The notes below the pieces were generated by a model, which was not told the DNA's origin, made no database searches, and was given only the letters and a program-made list of their open reading frames with translations. This document shows, in pieces, positions 17,711 through 25,923 of a stretch of DNA of 64,000 nucleotides (within the stretch, counting starts at the first letter, position 1; each line of letters opens with the position of its first letter). Source of the DNA: Gimesia algae (lineage in GTDB: Bacteria; Planctomycetota; Planctomycetia; Planctomycetales; Planctomycetaceae). The position numbers and the translations under genes were made by a program. The DNA lies in the NCBI RefSeq assembly GCF_007746795.1, contig NZ_CP036343.1:2345369-2409368 (forward strand), written 5' to 3'.

Positions 17711-17718
17711 GTGTGGCG

Positions 17719-18969
17719 TCAATTCCTTCCTGACCGCGCTGACTCGGCGGTCTCCTTGACAGCGTCCGTCAGCACTTCTTCGGCCACGGGCAACTCGGGC
17801 AGATCCTGAACTTTCGGTCGACGTTTTCGGCGTGTTTTTGAGGGAACCAGATCGCGCATCAGTTCCAGTTTTCCAAAACAGAGTAAACGGTCATGTGACT
17901 CCAGTTTCCGATCTGAACGGGGGTTGGGAATCACTGTAGTTCCACGATAGAGGGTTAATACGTTAATGTCTTTGTCCCGCAGACCAGATTCATTAATGGC
18001 TTTCCCCACATATTCCGATCCTTCCGGAATATGAATCTCAGTCACGCCATATCCTCGACTGACGGTCAGGCGCTGTCGGAGATCGATCTCCGGAAAATCA
18101 ACCTGAGCAGAAATGTAATCAACAATGGCGCCGGCGATGTCGAGCTGAGTACATTTCTCAATTCCCTCAAGTCCTGGAGAGGAATTGACTTCCATAATCT
18201 GTGGGCCGTCTTTACCTTCAAGCATATCCACTCCCGCCACTCGCAATCCCATAATCTGAGCTGCACGCACCGCCGTTTTACAGTAGGTTTCATCAAGAAT
18301 GACTGGCTCTGTCAGGCCACCACGATGCACATTGCTGCGGAACTCCTGCCCCTGTGCCACACGTCGCATCGCTGCTACTACGCGGTCTCCGACGACAAAG
18401 GCCCGGATATCACGCCCCTTGCTTTCTGCGACGAATTTCTGAATCAATACGTTCTGCTTCTGGTTCTGCAGCAGTTCGATGATGGCTTCTGCCGACTTCA
18501 CCGATTCGGCCAGAAGCACGCCAATCCCCTGTGTCCCCTCCAGAAGTTTGATGACCACAGGTGCGCCACCAACACGTTCAATGGCAGGCAACACGTCTTT
18601 TTTATCGCGGACAAATGTCGTTTGCGGGATTCCGATCTGATGGCGACTCAGAATCTGCAGACTGCGAAGTTTATCCCGAGAGTTGGTAATGCCTGAAGAG
18701 GAATTCGCACAAAAAATATCCATCTGCTCGAACTGCCGGACCACAGCTGTTCCGAAATAGGTAATGGAAGCGCCCACACGTGGCAGAACTGCATCATAAT
18801 CAGAAATGGATTTTTGTCGGAAATAGAGATCCGGTTCCGCCTGTTTGAGATCGATGGCAAATTTAAGTGTATTTAAAACTTTGACTTGAAAGCCACGTTG
18901 TTCTGCCGCTTCGCGCAGACGCCGCGAACTGTAACATCGGGGGCTGCACGAAAGAATTGCAAGTTTCAT
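17719..18969 (-). CDS. rimK: RimK-family alpha-L-glutamate ligase with C-terminal RCK_C-like domain
   Basis: A 416-residue protein; the ATG at 18969 has AAGGATC upstream. Residues 1-90 are the RimK N-domain (MKLAILSCSPRCYSSRRL, PRVGASITYFG). Residues about 95-290 are the ATP-grasp domain: KLLEGTQGIGV, QKFVAESKGRDIRAFVVG and EVNSSPGLEGIE with the metal-binding Glu/Asn. Residues about 320-380 (ESGLRDKDINVLTLYRG) resemble a TrkA-C/RCK_C ligand-binding domain. RimK-type enzymes add Glu to a protein C-terminus such as ribosomal S6. The extra domain suggests control by a small ligand. Confidence 0.9.
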   Translation of the reverse strand: MKLAILSCSPRCYSSRRLREAAEQRGFQVKVLNTLKFAIDLKQAEPDLYFRQKSISDYDAVLPRVGASITYFGTAVVRQFEQMDIFCANSSSGITNSRDKLRSLQILSRHQIGIPQTTFVRDKKDVLPAIERVGGAPVVIKLLEGTQGIGVLLAESVKSAEAIIELLQNQKQNVLIQKFVAESKGRDIRAFVVGDRVVAAMRRVAQGQEFRSNVHRGGLTEPVILDETYCKTAVRAAQIMGLRVAGVDMLEGKDGPQIMEVNSSPGLEGIEKCTQLDIAGAIVDYISAQVDFPEIDLRQRLTVSRGYGVTEIHIPEGSEYVGKAINESGLRDKDINVLTLYRGTTVIPNPRSDRKLESHDRLLCFGKLELMRDLVPSKTRRKRRPKVQDLPELPVAEEVLTDAVKETAESARSGRN

Positions 18970-19011
18970 GAAAGATCCTTTTATCGTCAAAACGGTTGTG
19001 GTTTGAACCAG

Positions 19012-19506
19012 CTAAGCCCGTTTCGACTTTTTTTTGGTTTGTTGTGGCTTCCCACCGTAGTAAGATTTTCCGGCGTCGACGAAAAAGCGTCGCCGAAATG
19101 CTTCACGACCCAGCAGCATTCGGAAGCCCATTTCATCTCGATTGGCGAGCGTCAATTCGACCGGCCAGCTGACTCCCAGCAGTTTAATATTCGTCATGAT
19201 CACGGGCCGTAGATTGGCCTTCCCACTGGAACTGCGCACCGACCGGAACTCAATAATCCGCGCTTCGGCTTCAATGACCTCGCGCGTTTTCCGTTGCACG
19301 GGATGGACCTTAAATCGAATCCATTTTTCGTTCTCTCGCTCGAACTGATGCAAATCATAAGCATGCAGGGACGACGACCGGGCCCCGGTGTCTACTTTAG
19401 CTTTAATGCTCTTAATCCCCAGATCCGGCAAACTGATCCATTCTCGCCAGCCAATGACAGGCAGACCAGTATTCCGTCTTTTTTCCTTCTGCAGTGTTCT
19501 CGTCAC
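19012..19506 (-). CDS. rimB: RimB-like (RimK/LysX-type) retropepsin-like zinc protease
   Basis: A 164-residue protein of the family called 'ATP-dependent zinc protease' (PF05618), retropepsin-like in fold. The motif KVDTGARSSSLHA (about 38-50) carries the catalytic Asp, and MLLGREAF (about 134) is the second signature. Homologues next to rimK are called RimB and act on glutamylated ribosomal protein S6 in Pseudomonas. It leads the operon, 42 bases before rimK. Confidence 0.88.
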   Translation of the reverse strand: MTRTLQKEKRRNTGLPVIGWREWISLPDLGIKSIKAKVDTGARSSSLHAYDLHQFERENEKWIRFKVHPVQRKTREVIEAEARIIEFRSVRSSSGKANLRPVIMTNIKLLGVSWPVELTLANRDEMGFRMLLGREAFRRRFFVDAGKSYYGGKPQQTKKKSKRA

Positions 19507-19633
19507 GTTTGCTGCACGGCCTCCTCTGCACCTTTTCTCAGTTTCGAGATACTTAGTCTACATCAAAATACCTAGATATGCCAGTTCTGTCACATGTAAT
19601 CACTCAATCTCTGACTGATTATAGAACCAATTC

Positions 19634-19730
19634 CAGAACGCATCACATTGAACCATCGCCTCTCAGAATCTATGATACTCGGTCCAAATGGCCCTCGAGA
19701 CGCTACAGGAAAACGGGACACAGCCTAAAA
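19634..19730 (+). repeat. 97-bp dispersed repeat, copy C
   Basis: Same orientation as copy A. GAACGCATCACATTGAACCAT, GGTCCAAATGGCCCT and GAGACGCTACAG are conserved; the left stem has decayed to CGCCTCTC. It lies in the intergenic region upstream of rimB. Confidence 0.85.
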
Positions 19731-19831
19731 TTATCTGCAGTCGAATGCTTCCTGTTTCAGGCAAATTGACAGGACTTACCCGTTGTATCAGCTATCGTAT
19801 CTATGACACGAATCTCTCACGGAAAATCTAC

Positions 19832-19868
19832 AAAAAAAACAGGCGATGCCTGAATCGGGCATCGCCTG
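19832..19868 (-). terminator. terminator of the PDZ-protein gene
   Basis: On the minus strand CAGGCGATGCC, a seven-base loop and GGCATCGCCTG are followed by eight T. This is a textbook intrinsic terminator 35 bases after the stop codon. Confidence 0.93.
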
Positions 19869-19903
19869 CATTAAAAGCCTTACAGTGAGAGCTGGTGGTA
19901 CGA

Positions 19904-20644
19904 CTATGGTTTAGGAGTTAATCCAAAATCCATGGGAACAGAGGGATCCAGCTTGGGAGCGTACTCATACGGAGCAGCGTACTGATATTTCAAAGGTGCT
20001 TTGGGATTGATGAGGTATTCATCATCGTTTCCAAAATTAGACGCGGAAGGATATTGAGGTGTAAAGGTGCGAGGCGGATTTCCCTGAGCAGGAGCATTGA
20101 TCCGTTCTGACCAACCGAGAGTGACATCAACCGTGCTGACAGCACCCTGTTCTCCTACCTGGATGACAGACAGCTTGACGTCCTGACCTGGTTGAGCTTT
20201 GGCCAGCAAGGAATTTAACTGACGAACGGAAGCCAGACGATGACTGCCGAAAGACAGGATGATATCGTACTTCATTAAGCCAGCCTTATCTGCTGGAGAC
20301 CCGGGAGCCACGTGCATAATGACAACACCATAGCCGGGATTCCCGTCCAGATTGGTACCGACACCGGTCCACCAGTCTGGTGCGCCGTTTGTCATATGGG
20401 CGGCGAGAGGGCCGGAGGCATCAGTGCAAACTACGCCCAGAGTGGCTTTGTAGTATTTCGCGTAATGCTGGTTCAAGCGGGCCTTGTGAGCATCACTCAT
20501 CATTGCAGCATACTTCTGACGAGCGGTCGATGCAGCTTGTTTACTGGCAGGTGCTTCTTGAGCCTGTGATTCATAATTCACGACCAAAAAGAGTGTGAGA
20601 AGACAAAGCAAGCCCTTGCTCGTTATAGACTTCTGCAATTTCAT
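19904..20644 (-). CDS. exported PDZ-domain protein
   Basis: A 246-residue protein with a signal peptide (residues 1-28, ending SQA). Residues about 85-170 form a PDZ domain (GYGVVIMHVAPGSPADKAGLMKYD split by GSPADKAGL, then LNSLLAKAQPGQDVKL). There is no protease domain, so it is a binding module rather than a DegP-type enzyme. The C-terminal 70 residues are Pro/Tyr-rich (YAAPYEYAPKLDPS). It is expected in the periplasm or on the surface. The target is unknown. Confidence 0.85.
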   Translation of the reverse strand: MKLQKSITSKGLLCLLTLFLVVNYESQAQEAPASKQAASTARQKYAAMMSDAHKARLNQHYAKYYKATLGVVCTDASGPLAAHMTNGAPDWWTGVGTNLDGNPGYGVVIMHVAPGSPADKAGLMKYDIILSFGSHRLASVRQLNSLLAKAQPGQDVKLSVIQVGEQGAVSTVDVTLGWSERINAPAQGNPPRTFTPQYPSASNFGNDDEYLINPKAPLKYQYAAPYEYAPKLDPSVPMDFGLTPKP

Positions 20645-20995
20645 CTTAGTAACCCTTTATTTCAAAACATGTACAAGACACATAATATTTCTGGTTGCGG
20701 AGCTTCTCAATTTAAGGCAACTCAACAATCGCCGTACTCAACGCATTCATCCTATCCTAGCTCACGCATATACCTTGTCAAATACGGAAATCGAATTCTG
20801 ATGATTATTTGCAACATCATCAGAACCCCCGGCGCCCCGATAATTGGTTCAATCATAATCTGAGACTCTTTCTGGAACCTGTGTTAAAGAGCGGTTAAGC
20901 TGAGGAAGCAGGCAGCAGATAACACAGACATGCCAGTGCTGTGAAACGAGGACTGCCCTGTTCCCATCACAGACACACCTTAATGGAGAGAGAAC
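20645..20995. other. divergent intergenic region
   Basis: About 350 bases between the PDZ gene (minus) and the sulfatase gene (plus). No ORF with a credible start and no repeat is seen. It should contain both promoters, but no hexamer pair was convincing. Confidence 0.4.
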
Positions 20996-22672
20996 ATGAT
21001 GATGCCTGACCCGGTACTTCCTGTGTTTCGTATCTGGCAGATCTGCCCCCTGCTCTTTTTAGTGATACTTTTCAGCGGGCCTGAACAATGCTGGTGTGCC
21101 GAACAGAAGCCCAATATTCTGCTGATCGTTGCCGACGATCTGGGCTATAGTGACCTGGGATGTTTCGGAGGCGAGATCAAGACGCCCCAGCTGGATTCCC
21201 TCGCCAGGCAGGGTGTTCGACTGACTCAGTTTTATAATACAGGCCGCTGCTGTCCGTCCCGGGGCACGATTATGACTGGTCAATATCCACATCGGATCGG
21301 GCTGGGACACATGACGCGTAATCTGAACCAGCGCGGGTACCAGGGGCATCTCTCTGATGAAGCCATCACAGTTGCCCAGATCCTGAAACAGGGAGGCTAC
21401 CGCACGTTCCTCTCCGGTAAATGGCATCTGGGAACGGAAGATCCGACGAAGTCTGGTTTTGAAGAATTCTATGGGACACTGGTCAGTGCCAAAACATTCT
21501 GGGACGTCGATCATTTCAGCAGGCTCCCCGCATCCCGGTCCACTCACACCTATCCTAAAGGGGAATTCTATGGCACGGATGCACTCGGCGATTACGCGAT
21601 CGATTTTCTGCGAAAGGGAAGACAAAACCCGGAACAGCCCTGGTTTTTATATCTGGCCTTCAATGCGCCGCACTTTCCCCTGCATGCCCCCCAGGAAGAA
21701 ATTCTCAAATATGCAGATCGCTACCAGGTGGGCTGGGATAAAATCCGGGAAGAACGATTGACACGTATGAAGAAAATGGGAATCGTGCCGCCGGAGACGA
21801 AACTTTCTCCCCGTTCACGTTACTGGGACTGGGGTGAAGCAGAGGCCCGCGTCAATCCTGCCTGGAATTCGCTGCCAACAGACCGCCGAGGTGATCTGGC
21901 GCGACGCATGGCGATTTTTGCCGCGATGGTGGATCGCATGGATCAGAATATCGGACGTGTAATCACCAGCCTCAAACAGAATAATGAGCTGGAGAATACG
22001 CTGATTATTTTCACTTCCGATAACGGTGCCTGCGCCGAATGGGATCCCTTTGGATTTGATATCCGCTCCAGTCGTAACAACACCTTATACTGGGGAGATC
22101 AACTCGATAAAATGGGCGGACCGGATACGCATCACAGCGTCGGTTCCGGCTGGGCAAATGCTTCAAATACTCCCTGGAGACTTTACAAACATTACAACCA
22201 CGAAGGGGGTATCGCTTCCCCCGGCATCGTGCACTGGCCGGCACAGATCAAGCAACAGGGAGCCATTGTTTCAACACCCGCGCATATTATCGATATTGTC
22301 CCCACACTGCTGACGGCGGCTCAAGTTGCTTACCCCACTCAGTGGAACGGCGTGAAAACGATTCCCCTGCCAGGGCAAAGTCTATTCATCCCCATCAATA
22401 ACTCTTCTCAGACCGAACGCACGCTCTACTTTGAACACCAGGGTAACCGGGCCATCCGGGAAGGTCGCTGGAAGCTCTCCGCTCTGCGCGGCGGACCGTG
22501 GGAACTGTATGATATCTCAGTCGATCGTACAGAACTGAATAATCTGACCGAAAAGCATCCGGAGGTCGTAAAGCAACTTGACCAGAAGTGGCAGACCTGG
22601 GCCAAAGCGAATTTTGTACTCCCTTTCCCGACAGATTACCGCATCGATTATCTGGCACCGTTGAAGAAATAA
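20996..22672 (+). CDS. secreted sulfatase (arylsulfatase A-like)
   Basis: A 558-residue exported enzyme with a signal peptide ending near WCA (residue 35). PNILLIVADDLGYSDLGC (about 40-57) provides the calcium-binding Asp pair. The FGly motif RCCPSRGTIMTG (about 83-94) has the Cys to be converted by the maturase. GKWHLG follows at about 142, and HFPLHAP and FTSDNGAC later. All core motifs are intact, so it is a type I FGly-dependent sulfatase. Planctomycetes hold large sets for sulfated algal polysaccharides; the exact substrate cannot be read from the sequence. Confidence 0.95.
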   Translation: MMMPDPVLPVFRIWQICPLLFLVILFSGPEQCWCAEQKPNILLIVADDLGYSDLGCFGGEIKTPQLDSLARQGVRLTQFYNTGRCCPSRGTIMTGQYPHRIGLGHMTRNLNQRGYQGHLSDEAITVAQILKQGGYRTFLSGKWHLGTEDPTKSGFEEFYGTLVSAKTFWDVDHFSRLPASRSTHTYPKGEFYGTDALGDYAIDFLRKGRQNPEQPWFLYLAFNAPHFPLHAPQEEILKYADRYQVGWDKIREERLTRMKKMGIVPPETKLSPRSRYWDWGEAEARVNPAWNSLPTDRRGDLARRMAIFAAMVDRMDQNIGRVITSLKQNNELENTLIIFTSDNGACAEWDPFGFDIRSSRNNTLYWGDQLDKMGGPDTHHSVGSGWANASNTPWRLYKHYNHEGGIASPGIVHWPAQIKQQGAIVSTPAHIIDIVPTLLTAAQVAYPTQWNGVKTIPLPGQSLFIPINNSSQTERTLYFEHQGNRAIREGRWKLSALRGGPWELYDISVDRTELNNLTEKHPEVVKQLDQKWQTWAKANFVLPFPTDYRIDYLAPLKK

Positions 22673-22683
22673 GGTTGCAGGTA

Positions 22684-22723
22684 GAAACAAAAACAGAGTT
22701 GGTAAAAAAACAACCAACTCTGT
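22684..22723 (-). terminator. convergent terminator
   Basis: ACAGAGTTGGT (22693-22703) pairs with ACCAACTCTGT (22713-22723). On the minus strand the stem is followed by TTTTTGTTTC. It serves the Gly-rich gene and may also stop the converging sulfatase transcript. Confidence 0.8.
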
Positions 22724-22760
22724 TAAAGGGTATCTATCAGGTTCATCAATAGCGCTGTGA

Positions 22761-24533
22761 TTACTCACTGGCGGAAGTGCTGGATGACTTATCTTTGTCC
22801 TTCTGAGTGATGCGTACCATGAGCCATTGCTGAGTCTCATCTTTACCGATATGCACCAGCAGAGGCGCTTCGTCTTTGGTCAGGTTATAGATGCCAGTAT
22901 CATAGACGGTATTTTTGTCATCGCCAACCGTCCAGGCAGCCCGTTGTGTTTTCTTATCCACGGACCCCTGTATTTGCTGAGTTTTGTTCGTTTTCGTATC
23001 AGTGTAATTACCACGGATGATGCCTTTCGCATCGACGGCCAGTTCTACAGTGGAATCAGACCTGGTCTGCCCACTGGGTGAGAGCGCAAATACGCCAAGC
23101 GGCATCCAGTCCTTCTGATTGCTGACATCCGCAGAAGCACCTTGAGACGCCAGTTGACTGGCCTGCTGAGTGTATTCTTCTGCAGATCCAACATCCTGGT
23201 TGTTAACGTACACACTGTTATCCTGATAGACCACGTTGTTGCCATAGTCATAATAGAGGGGCTGCGAATTGGCTAATGTCAGCCAGGCCATCATGGAGTT
23301 CCAGGTGCAGGCACTCCAGGCATAACCAGCCGGCCAGCCGGGAACGTACCAGACTCCCGGATGCGCTGCATACCAGCCGGGATAATACATGCCGTATCCA
23401 GCAAACCCACCGCGAATCACCGCACCATGGTAATAGCGGGTTGAAGGGGGAACGTGCACAAAGCCCGCAGCGTAACCGCCATTCGGACCACGAACCACAC
23501 CGCCAGCTGTTCCTCCTCCATTGGGTCCGCGAACAACACCACCGGCAGCTTTTCCGCCATTGGGACCGACCACACGACCACCGGCCGCACTGCCACCATC
23601 CCTGCCGACGACACGCCCTCCCGCAGCGGTTCCACCGTTGGGACCAACGGCTCTACCACCAGCAGCAGATCCACCATTGGGACCCACAACCCGTCCCCCG
23701 GTAGCACTACCGCCGTTCTTTCCATCGATTGATCCGCCAGCAGCGTGACCGCCATCTGGACCGATGGCACCGCCGCCGGTAATGGTATTTCCACGCCGGC
23801 CTGTATAAGTGCCGCCAGCTGCGACGCCACCGTTCGGACCATGATAAACATTACCGGAACCGGTACCGGAACTGATGGAACGGTTGATGGTATCACGTCC
23901 GGTAAAATCCTGAACTTGAGGATGAGAATTGGTCACCGCATTGTGCCCGGCATCGGAGGGCAGACCCAGGAAGTTATTCAACCCCTGTTGAGTGGGTCGC
24001 TTGTTGAAGTTCATATCCCCGACATTGAGTGAACCCGAATTCCGAAAACCACGGTCTCCATTAGCCCCCCCCTGGTTCAGATTTCCCCGGTCAAAAGTAT
24101 TTCCCCGAGGTTGCTCAAACGAGCGCGCCTGATTTGAGAACTTGGAGTCGAATCCGCTTTGATCATTAAAGCGGCTGGTCGTATCAAATCGACTGCCATA
24201 ATTGGAAAAGCGACTGCCATCAAAGCCACCGCTTCCATTAAAACCATTCCCACCCAAATCACGACCGCCTCCATAGCCGCCTCCGCCACCAAGCCCACTT
24301 GCGCCACGGAAATCACCGCCGCCGTTGAAACCGCCGCCGCCAGCACCGCCGAAACTTCTTCCTCCACCACCAAAGCCTCCTCCGCCACCACCAAAACTCC
24401 TACCGCCGCCACCTCCGCCGCCAAAGCTCCTACCTCCGCCGCCGCCAAACCCGCCACGCGCCCAGGTTTCAGAAAGTTCGGGATTGAACAGGCAGACTGC
24501 CGTAACCGCGATCAGTGTGATGAATAATCTCAT
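22761..24533 (-). CDS. Gly-rich exported protein with 13-residue tandem repeats
   Basis: A 590-residue protein starting at the ATG at 24533 (a TTG five codons upstream is less likely). A signal peptide (residues 1-26) is followed by a GGGGGRSFGG-type low-complexity stretch to about residue 100. Residues about 230-355 hold tandem units of 13 residues of the form VVGPNGGSAAGGR. A Tyr/Trp-rich block (YPGWYAAHPGVWYVPGW) comes next. The C-terminal 110 residues form a separate beta-rich domain (LGVFALSPSGQTRSDSTVEL). It is probably a cell-surface or matrix protein. No enzyme motif is seen. Confidence 0.8.
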   Translation of the reverse strand: MRLFITLIAVTAVCLFNPELSETWARGGFGGGGGRSFGGGGGGGRSFGGGGGGFGGGGRSFGGAGGGGFNGGGDFRGASGLGGGGGYGGGRDLGGNGFNGSGGFDGSRFSNYGSRFDTTSRFNDQSGFDSKFSNQARSFEQPRGNTFDRGNLNQGGANGDRGFRNSGSLNVGDMNFNKRPTQQGLNNFLGLPSDAGHNAVTNSHPQVQDFTGRDTINRSISSGTGSGNVYHGPNGGVAAGGTYTGRRGNTITGGGAIGPDGGHAAGGSIDGKNGGSATGGRVVGPNGGSAAGGRAVGPNGGTAAGGRVVGRDGGSAAGGRVVGPNGGKAAGGVVRGPNGGGTAGGVVRGPNGGYAAGFVHVPPSTRYYHGAVIRGGFAGYGMYYPGWYAAHPGVWYVPGWPAGYAWSACTWNSMMAWLTLANSQPLYYDYGNNVVYQDNSVYVNNQDVGSAEEYTQQASQLASQGASADVSNQKDWMPLGVFALSPSGQTRSDSTVELAVDAKGIIRGNYTDTKTNKTQQIQGSVDKKTQRAAWTVGDDKNTVYDTGIYNLTKDEAPLLVHIGKDETQQWLMVRITQKDKDKSSSTSASE

Positions 24534-24596
24534 ATCTAATATTCCCAATTTCAGAATTTTGTCAGTGTCGATTTTGAAGCGCGTGCATCGCTGAGA

Positions 24597-25565
24597 TTAA
24601 TCTCGCTTGGAGACCACTTCGAGTGCATCTGGTAATTCCGTTCCATTTACGAAACGATTGACCGACTGCCAGCGACAGCCCTTATCATCAATTTTTGTCA
24701 CAATGTTATTAGCGCTCGTGAGCATGCCGTTTGCCATCACACCACGGGATTCGATCGCCCACCCACCATCGACGGGCATCCAGATTCCGATCGCATGACT
24801 GCCATCAGTATTGAAAGTCCAGGACATGATATCGCCACTCAGTGGATCAATGCCGATGATTTGAACACCCATCTGCTGCGATTTTTTTCCGGTGCTCGCG
24901 ACAAAGGTTCTTTCGATAAACTTCCTTCCCGGCAACCAGCGATAAATAGTCTTTAATGTGACGCCTTCATCCTCAGTGGTCCAGGTTCCTATCAGCCATT
25001 CCAGATCCTTCAAGTTAATTTGAGGTAATGAAGGTGAGATTGCCGATTCTTTGACGCTGGCCATCTTCCACTTCCCATCCTGTTTCACATGGGTTGCGGT
25101 ATATTGGCTGAATGCAGGGGGAGATTCGGGAACTGTCACGACCGTCCGTCCTTCTTCAATCGCCAGCTTCTCACCAATTTCACGTACCGCATCGATTGTG
25201 ATCTGGATTTTCGCGCCTTTGCTGTTTTTGAAGTATTCCGTATACATTTTCTGAATATCCGGTCGACCAGCCAGACGTTTGCCACTGCTTTCGATATATT
25301 CTCCCTCGGGAGTCCAGAAACTGGCGATTTTTTCTGCATTCCCTGCATCAAAAGCCTGTTTAAACTGCTCAGCCACTTTTTTGACAGCTGCTTCGGCTCC
25401 AGAATTAGCTGACTTTTTCTGGGGTTCCGTTACTTCCGGTTCACCGCTGGCAATGAGCGGAGTTCTCTGGAACTGCGCCTGCAGGGCAGAACTGTCCCAC
25501 ATAAATAATAACGAGAAAGCAGATACGGTAAGACCAGAGCGGGTCAATCGCTGTAGAGGATTCAT
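24597..25565 (-). CDS. exported SnoaL-like/DUF4440 protein (SgcJ/EcaC type)
   Basis: A 322-residue protein. After a signal peptide (residues 1-31), residues about 60-170 form a SnoaL-like cone fold: AEQFKQAFDAGNAEKIASFW, GRPDIQKMYTEYF and YTATHVKQDGKWKMASV. A second lipocalin-like domain (LEWLIGTWTTEDE.. to VNRFVNGTEL) fills residues about 185-315. Such two-domain proteins are often named SgcJ/EcaC oxidoreductases, but no catalytic residue is evident. It lies 63 bases upstream of the Gly-rich gene and is probably co-transcribed. Confidence 0.85.
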   Translation of the reverse strand: MNPLQRLTRSGLTVSAFSLLFMWDSSALQAQFQRTPLIASGEPEVTEPQKKSANSGAEAAVKKVAEQFKQAFDAGNAEKIASFWTPEGEYIESSGKRLAGRPDIQKMYTEYFKNSKGAKIQITIDAVREIGEKLAIEEGRTVVTVPESPPAFSQYTATHVKQDGKWKMASVKESAISPSLPQINLKDLEWLIGTWTTEDEGVTLKTIYRWLPGRKFIERTFVASTGKKSQQMGVQIIGIDPLSGDIMSWTFNTDGSHAIGIWMPVDGGWAIESRGVMANGMLTSANNIVTKIDDKGCRWQSVNRFVNGTELPDALEVVSKRD

Positions 25566-25923
25566 TCTGACTTCTTTCAGATATGGTGTTGAATTCGCTT
25601 GCGTTGTGAGAGAGTCGGCAGGCTGCTCCCAAAGCCACAGCCCGCGCTTTTATTCTATTCCCGCCTATTCAATATTGCACGCATAATTTATGATCTCTTT
25701 CAGAAAATTCATGAGCTGTTAAACGTAACGAGAACAATACGTGACCCACTACCAGGTTCCCTGATGATAACACAATGGATTCGCAACATTGTTGACGAAT
25801 TCATGAGATGCCTGTTCTCTTTCTCACTGACAACGGGATGGATATCAATTCTGCAAGCATTGATCAGTAAACCCGAATTTGTTACTTCAGAGCCTTCAGC
25901 ACCTTTGTTATTAAGAATCATTG
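25566..25923. other. divergent intergenic region before mprF
   Basis: About 360 bases with no ORF, repeat or hairpin that can be supported. Short ORFs here (for example 25599-25940) overlap the mprF start and lack ribosome binding sites. Confidence 0.4.

Noticed and set aside
18031-18696. 221-residue plus-strand ORF
   Set aside because: It lies wholly inside rimK on the other strand; the RimK motifs fix the true frame.
23276-24527. Long Thr-, Pro- or His-rich ORFs opposite the Gly-rich gene
   Set aside because: They are frame shadows of the GGN/GGA repeat codons.
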